64,000 nt of DNA, from NCBI RefSeq assembly GCF_003688995.1, contig NZ_PENI01000002.1, positions 310,001-374,000 on the forward strand. The letters are read 5' to 3'. Each line of letters opens with the position of its first letter. Positions within the stretch are counted from its first letter, which is position 1. Under the pieces are notes generated by a model that had not been told where the DNA came from, ran no database searches, and was given only the letters and a program-made list of their open reading frames with translations. This stretch comes from Streptomyces shenzhenensis. Lineage in GTDB: Bacteria > Actinomycetota > Actinomycetes > Streptomycetales > Streptomycetaceae. Position numbers and translations under genes: made by a program. Below, piece after piece: positions 60,838 to 64,000 of this stretch.

Positions 60838-61080
60838 GTGTACGTCTGCAGTTGCTTCGGGATCACCGAGCAGCAGGTGAAACAGCACGCGGAGGACGGC
60901 GCCTGCAGCCCCCGCCAGATAGCCTCGGCCTGCAAGGCGGGCACCGACTGCGGATCGTGCGTACGCCGGATCCAGGCGCTGCTGGGGCGTGGCGCGTGCC
61001 CGCGGCGTGCGCCGGCCGAGCAGGGCAGGCCGGTGCCGGCCCGCATCGAAGCGGTCGAGGACCTCGACGAGGCCGCCTAG
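60838..61080 (+). CDS. bfd: Bacterioferritin-associated ferredoxin (BFD-like [2Fe-2S] protein)
   Basis: GTG 60838 lies nine bases behind GGGAGG; the GTG at 60829 is too close to that site. The 80-residue protein has the BFD cluster ligands C4, C6, C38 and C41 (VCSCFG, CKAGTDCGSC). BFD passes electrons to bacterioferritin so that stored iron is released, and the bfr gene is convergent on the other strand. Low iron should switch it on through the iron box at 60768. An extra C-terminal tail of about 25 residues, Arg/Pro then acidic, goes beyond the usual domain. Confidence 0.88.
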   Translation: MYVCSCFGITEQQVKQHAEDGACSPRQIASACKAGTDCGSCVRRIQALLGRGACPRRAPAEQGRPVPARIEAVEDLDEAA

Positions 61081-61556
61081 CTCTTCGGCTGCTGGATGAC
61101 CTGCGCGATGTAGAGCGCCTCGCCGAGCTTGTCCACCAGCTCCAGCTGGGTGTCCAGGTAGTCGATGTGGTGCTCCTCGTCCTCCAGGATCGACTCGAAG
61201 ATGTTCGCGGACGTGATGTCACCCTTTTCGCGCATCGTCTTGATCCCGCGCCGCAGCCGGTCGATCGCTTCCACCTCGATCTGCCGGTCCGCCTCGAACA
61301 TCTCCCTGACGGTCTGCCCCACCCGCACATGGAACAGCCGCTGGTAGTTCGGCAGCCCCTCGAGGAACAGGATCCGGTCGGTCAGCACCTCGGCGTGTTT
61401 CATTTCGTCGAACGACTCGCGTCGCGTGAACTCGGCGAGCTTGTACCAGCCGAAGTTCTCCTGCATCTTCGCGTGCAGGAAGTACTGGTTGATCGCGGTG
61501 AGCTCGCCGGTGAGCTGCTCGTTCAGGAACTCGATGATCTCGGGGTCGCCCTGCAT
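61077..61556 (-). CDS. bfr: Bacterioferritin
   Basis: AAGGAG stands eight bases ahead of ATG 61556; the product is 159 residues, a normal length. All ferroxidase ligands are present (E18, E51, H54, E94, E127, H130) and M52 is the heme-coordinating Met at the dimer interface. It forms a 24-subunit cage that oxidises and stores iron in the cytosol. Its stop codon and that of bfd share the palindrome CTAG, so the two genes overlap tail to tail by three bases. The upstream region carries an AT-rich dyad at 61630. Confidence 0.95.
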   Translation of the reverse strand: MQGDPEIIEFLNEQLTGELTAINQYFLHAKMQENFGWYKLAEFTRRESFDEMKHAEVLTDRILFLEGLPNYQRLFHVRVGQTVREMFEADRQIEVEAIDRLRRGIKTMREKGDITSANIFESILEDEEHHIDYLDTQLELVDKLGEALYIAQVIQQPKS

Positions 61557-61629
61557 CGCAGAGGCTCCTTCCGGATGGGGGGAGGTTGCGGCGGAATGAT
61601 TGCATCGGAAACGAAGATCGTCCAGTAAG

Positions 61630-61656
61630 TGCATACTTAGTCATTAAGTGAGTGCA
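61630..61656. promoter_or_regulatory. AT-rich inverted repeat in the bfr / oxidoreductase divergent region
   Basis: TGCA-T-ACTTA...TAAGT-GAG-TGCA forms an imperfect dyad centred near 61642, unusually AT-rich for this chromosome. The ACTTA/TAAGT arms resemble operators of winged-helix regulators, but the cognate protein is unknown. Confidence 0.45.
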
Positions 61657-61723
61657 TTGTGTCGTATGTCCCGTTAAGGGGCGATGGTCAGGTGCACCGC
61701 TCCGGGTCTGTCAGGATGGAGAC

Positions 61724-62365
61724 ATGGGTCATCCGGTGGAGCGCGGGTCTGGAGCGTCAGGAGAGGGCGTACGGTCCGAGCTCCCGCCGGGGCAGCGGTT
61801 GCAGCGTGGCTGGCCGGTCACGCACTACGGGCCGGTGCCCAAGTTCCGGCCCGAACGCTGGGAGTTCAGGGTCTTCGGCGCCACCGCGGACGGTGCGAAG
61901 CACTGCTGGAACCACGAGGAGTTCACGGCCCTGCCGTACACCACCGTCGTGGCCGATCTGCACTGTGTGACCAAGTTCAGCATGCTCGGATCCGAGTGGG
62001 GTGGCGTCCGGGCGAGCGCGATCCTGGAGGTCGCCCCGCCCGCGCCGAATGTCACCCATGTGATGGTCTGGGCGGAATACGGCTTCAGTTCGAACCTACG
62101 CCTGTTCGACTTCGCTTCCGAGCGTGCCATCTTCGCGACGCACAAGGACGGCGAACTGCTCACCGCCGAGCACGGCTTCCCGGTCCGGCTCGTGGTGCCC
62201 CACCTGTACGCCTGGAAGGGCCCCAAGTGGGTCCGCGGGGTCGAGTACATGACCGCCGACCGCCGTGGCTTCTGGGAGGAGCGCGGCTATCACAACATCG
62301 GCGACCCCTGGCAGGAGCAGCGCTACTCCTACCAGGAGAAGCCGGGGGACGGCCCCGAACTCTGA
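61724..62365 (+). CDS. Sulfite-oxidase-like molybdopterin oxidoreductase (213 aa)
   Basis: The product is a compact sulfite-oxidase-fold enzyme: PVTHYGPVPKFRPERWEFRVFG at the start, C81 in ADLHCVTKFSMLGSEWGGV as the expected molybdenum ligand, and YGFSSNLRLFDFAS. It lacks a signal peptide and a heme or dimerisation domain, so it should act in the cytosol with molybdopterin, reducing or oxidising an unknown substrate. ATG 61724 is chosen by the AGGA-GGAG region just ahead; the frame is open further upstream without homology. Confidence 0.82.
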   Translation: MGHPVERGSGASGEGVRSELPPGQRLQRGWPVTHYGPVPKFRPERWEFRVFGATADGAKHCWNHEEFTALPYTTVVADLHCVTKFSMLGSEWGGVRASAILEVAPPAPNVTHVMVWAEYGFSSNLRLFDFASERAIFATHKDGELLTAEHGFPVRLVVPHLYAWKGPKWVRGVEYMTADRRGFWEERGYHNIGDPWQEQRYSYQEKPGDGPEL

Positions 62366-62396
62366 CGGCGCCTCGGCGGTGGTGTCAGAGGTGGTG

Positions 62397-63293
62397 TCAG
62401 AGGGGAGACCGCAGCCGCTTCAGCCGTGCCACGTCCGCCGCATGCCCCTCCTTGCCGCCCGGCGTCTCGATCACCAGCGGTACGCCGGCCGTCGCCGGGT
62501 GCGTCATCAGTGCCCGGAACGGATCCTCGCCGATGTGTCCGGCGCCGACGTTCTCGTGCCGGTCCTTGTGGGCGCCCACCACGTCCTTGGAGTCATTGGC
62601 GTGGATCAGTTTCAGCCGGCCCTCGCCCACCGTGTCCACCAGCAGGTCCAGGGTCTGGTGCATGCCGTTCGGTCCGGTCAGGTCGTGCCCGGCGGCGAAG
62701 ACATGGCAGGTGTCCAGGCACACGCCCAGCTTCGGATGGGCGTCCAGCGCCTCGAAGTACGGCCCGAAGTCCCAGGTGCGCGAGCACAGCGAGGCGCCCT
62801 GCCCGGCGGTGGACTCCAGCAGCAGGAACGGGTCGTCGTCATCGGTCAGCTCGTCCAGCAGCGGCAGCAGGTGTGCGCGCACCTGCTTCAGCGCCACCTC
62901 CCGTGGCCGCCCGCCGGTCGCGCTGCCCGTGTGCACGACCACGCCCAGCGCGCCGATCTCCCGCCCCCTGCGCAGCGAGTGCCGCAGCGACTCCACCGAC
63001 TTCTCCACGGTGGCCTCGGTGTGCGAGCCGAAGTTGATCAGGTACGGGGCGTGTACGTACGCCGGGATCGAGTCCTCCGCGCAGGCCGCGCGGAACTCCT
63101 CGTCCTGCCGGGGGTTCCCGGTGGGGGTGGCCCAGCCGCGCGGATTGGCGACAAAGACCTGCACGGTCTCCGCCTTCAGCTCACGGGCGTACGACAGCCC
63201 CACCGAGTGCAGCCCGCCGGCCACGGGAACATGCCCGCCCACGGGATTGCGCGAGCGACCGGGCGGCAGGACAGAACCGGACTGCTGACTCAT
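62397..63293 (-). CDS. nfo: Endonuclease IV (AP endonuclease, deoxyribonuclease IV)
   Basis: The 298-residue TIM barrel has the zinc ligands of endonuclease IV: VHTGSATG, LLLESTAGQG with its Glu, CLDTCHVFAAGHDL, HANDSKDVVGAHKDRHENVGAGHIG and VIETPGGKEG. It cuts DNA at abasic sites in base excision repair. The start ATG 63293 is preceded by GGGTGA. The N-terminal 20 residues are Ser/Gly/Pro-rich and less conserved than the barrel. It ends 31 bp from the convergent oxidoreductase gene. Confidence 0.9.
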   Translation of the reverse strand: MSQQSGSVLPPGRSRNPVGGHVPVAGGLHSVGLSYARELKAETVQVFVANPRGWATPTGNPRQDEEFRAACAEDSIPAYVHAPYLINFGSHTEATVEKSVESLRHSLRRGREIGALGVVVHTGSATGGRPREVALKQVRAHLLPLLDELTDDDDPFLLLESTAGQGASLCSRTWDFGPYFEALDAHPKLGVCLDTCHVFAAGHDLTGPNGMHQTLDLLVDTVGEGRLKLIHANDSKDVVGAHKDRHENVGAGHIGEDPFRALMTHPATAGVPLVIETPGGKEGHAADVARLKRLRSPL

Positions 63294-63396
63294 CACCCGT
63301 TCACCCTGCCACGCCACCCCACCCCCACAAAAACGCCGCCTCCACCACCGACGAGGACGGGGCGGCACTGGTACGAGCAGCGGGACGGCGGTTCCC

Positions 63397-64000
63397 GTGC
63401 CCACGACGTGCGCCCCGCCGCTGGGTGATGGCGGCCAGGCAGCGGATCCGGCCGCTGGACGGCGGCTGCGGGTGGGGTCCCGATTCAGCCGCCGGACGGC
63501 AAGGGTGCGATCCGCGGGTCCGTCCGCGGGCTGGCGGTGCCGCCCGGCGCGCGCTCGGTCGCCGAAGCGTGGCCGGTGACGGGGTTCGGTTCAGTTGCCG
63601 GGTGGCGGGTCCCACCCGCCCGTGCCCACGACGCGCGCCCCGCCGCTGGGCGATGGCGGCCAGGCAGCGGATCCGGCCGCTGGACGGCGGCTGCGGGTGG
63701 GGTCCCGATTCAGCCGCCGGATGGCAAGGGTGCGATCCGCGGGTCCGTCCGCGGGATGGCGGTGCCGCCCGGCGCGCGCTCGGTCGCCGAAGCGTGGCCG
63801 GTGGCGGGGCCCCGTTCAGTCGCCGGGTGGCGGGTCCCACCCCGCCCGTGACCACGACGCGCGCCCCGCTTCCGGGCGCAGGTTCCGCTGTCGGCGGGCG
63901 ACGGTGGCGGCCCCGGGCCTAGTCGCGGGGCGGCTGCGGATGGGGTCCTGATCCAGCCGCCGGATGGCAAGGGTGCGATCCGCGGGTCCGTCCGCGGGAT
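63397..64000. repeat. 225-bp tandem repeat array running off the right edge
   Basis: The word GTGCCCACGACG starts units at 63397 and 63622, and a GTGACCACGACG variant at 63848, giving a period of 225-226 bp. The first two units are nearly identical over most of their length; the third diverges in the middle and rejoins at the end. The period is a multiple of three, so both strands stay open and encode a repeated 75-residue Arg/Ala/Gly/Pro peptide, but no start signal or motif supports a gene. The 100 bp before it (63294-63396) should contain the nfo promoter. Confidence 0.85.

Overview
This window looks like a stretch of conserved chromosome core from a Streptomyces species. The base composition is very GC-rich. 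GTG and TTG starts are common, and several genes seem to be transcribed from their own start codon. Gene content and order match what I remember of the Streptomyces coelicolor core region running from the cobalamin genes through the cytochrome bc-aa3 genes, glkA and macRS to bacterioferritin. That comparison is from memory, not a search. I saw no phage, plasmid, transposase, CRISPR, tRNA or rRNA.

Layout. (1) 1-3.5 kb: cobalamin genes (cobT cut by the window edge, a cobU fusion) around a methyltransferase. (2) 3.5-7.5 kb: a secreted HtrA-like protease, a methyltransferase translationally coupled to a DUF3043 membrane protein, and a PspA/PspAA envelope-stress pair. (3) 7.5-13.4 kb: a degenerate repeat region, a two-component system and an RND pump. 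(4) 14-21 kb: nadA, erpA, a secreted or anchored protein, adenosine kinase and a desulfurase-TusA fusion. (5) 21-31 kb: terminal respiration, ctaCDF then ctaE-qcrCAB, with an L,D-transpeptidase and a pseudo-receiver between the two blocks. (6) 31-35.6 kb: trpD, a SAM-IV riboswitch controlling a class V PLP enzyme, a repeat array, and a rhomboid-RAM domain pair. (7) 35.7-46 kb: zinc-ribbon and NYN proteins, two paralogous NlpC/P60 cell-wall hydrolases, a metallopeptidase lipoprotein, two lipid-linked glycosyltransferases and an acyl-CoA ligase. (8) 46-56.8 kb: a run of cytosolic enzymes including glkA, then plsC, a MacRS-like two-component system and a phosphofructokinase. (9) 57-63.3 kb: an attenuated trpEG fusion divergent from DAHP synthase, iron genes bfd and bfr, a molybdopterin oxidoreductase and endonuclease IV.

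The genes connect in a few ways. DAHP synthase, TrpEG and TrpD are the entry and first two committed steps of tryptophan synthesis. CtaCDEF and QcrABC form the bcc-aa3 supercomplex, helped by Fe-S and sulfur-transfer proteins (ErpA, desulfurase-TusA). GlkA and phosphofructokinase start glycolysis. Bfd releases iron from Bfr and sits behind an iron box.

The most unusual content lies between the genes. A 19-base core motif occurs 19 times in seven loci, always on the same strand, almost always just behind a plus-strand gene at a convergent junction, and it is amplified into arrays of 124-bp and 105-bp period. A separate array of about 357-bp higher-order units carries copies of the 3' end of the neighbouring RAM-domain gene. 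A 225-bp tandem array runs off the right edge. A second hairpin repeat family occurs between genes and also in frame inside trpEG. Other notable points are interleaved inverted repeats between nadA and erpA, a probable CTG start codon, a cobU fusion whose metallo-beta-lactamase-like half has lost metal ligands, and a phosphofructokinase with the residue pair typical of pyrophosphate-dependent enzymes.
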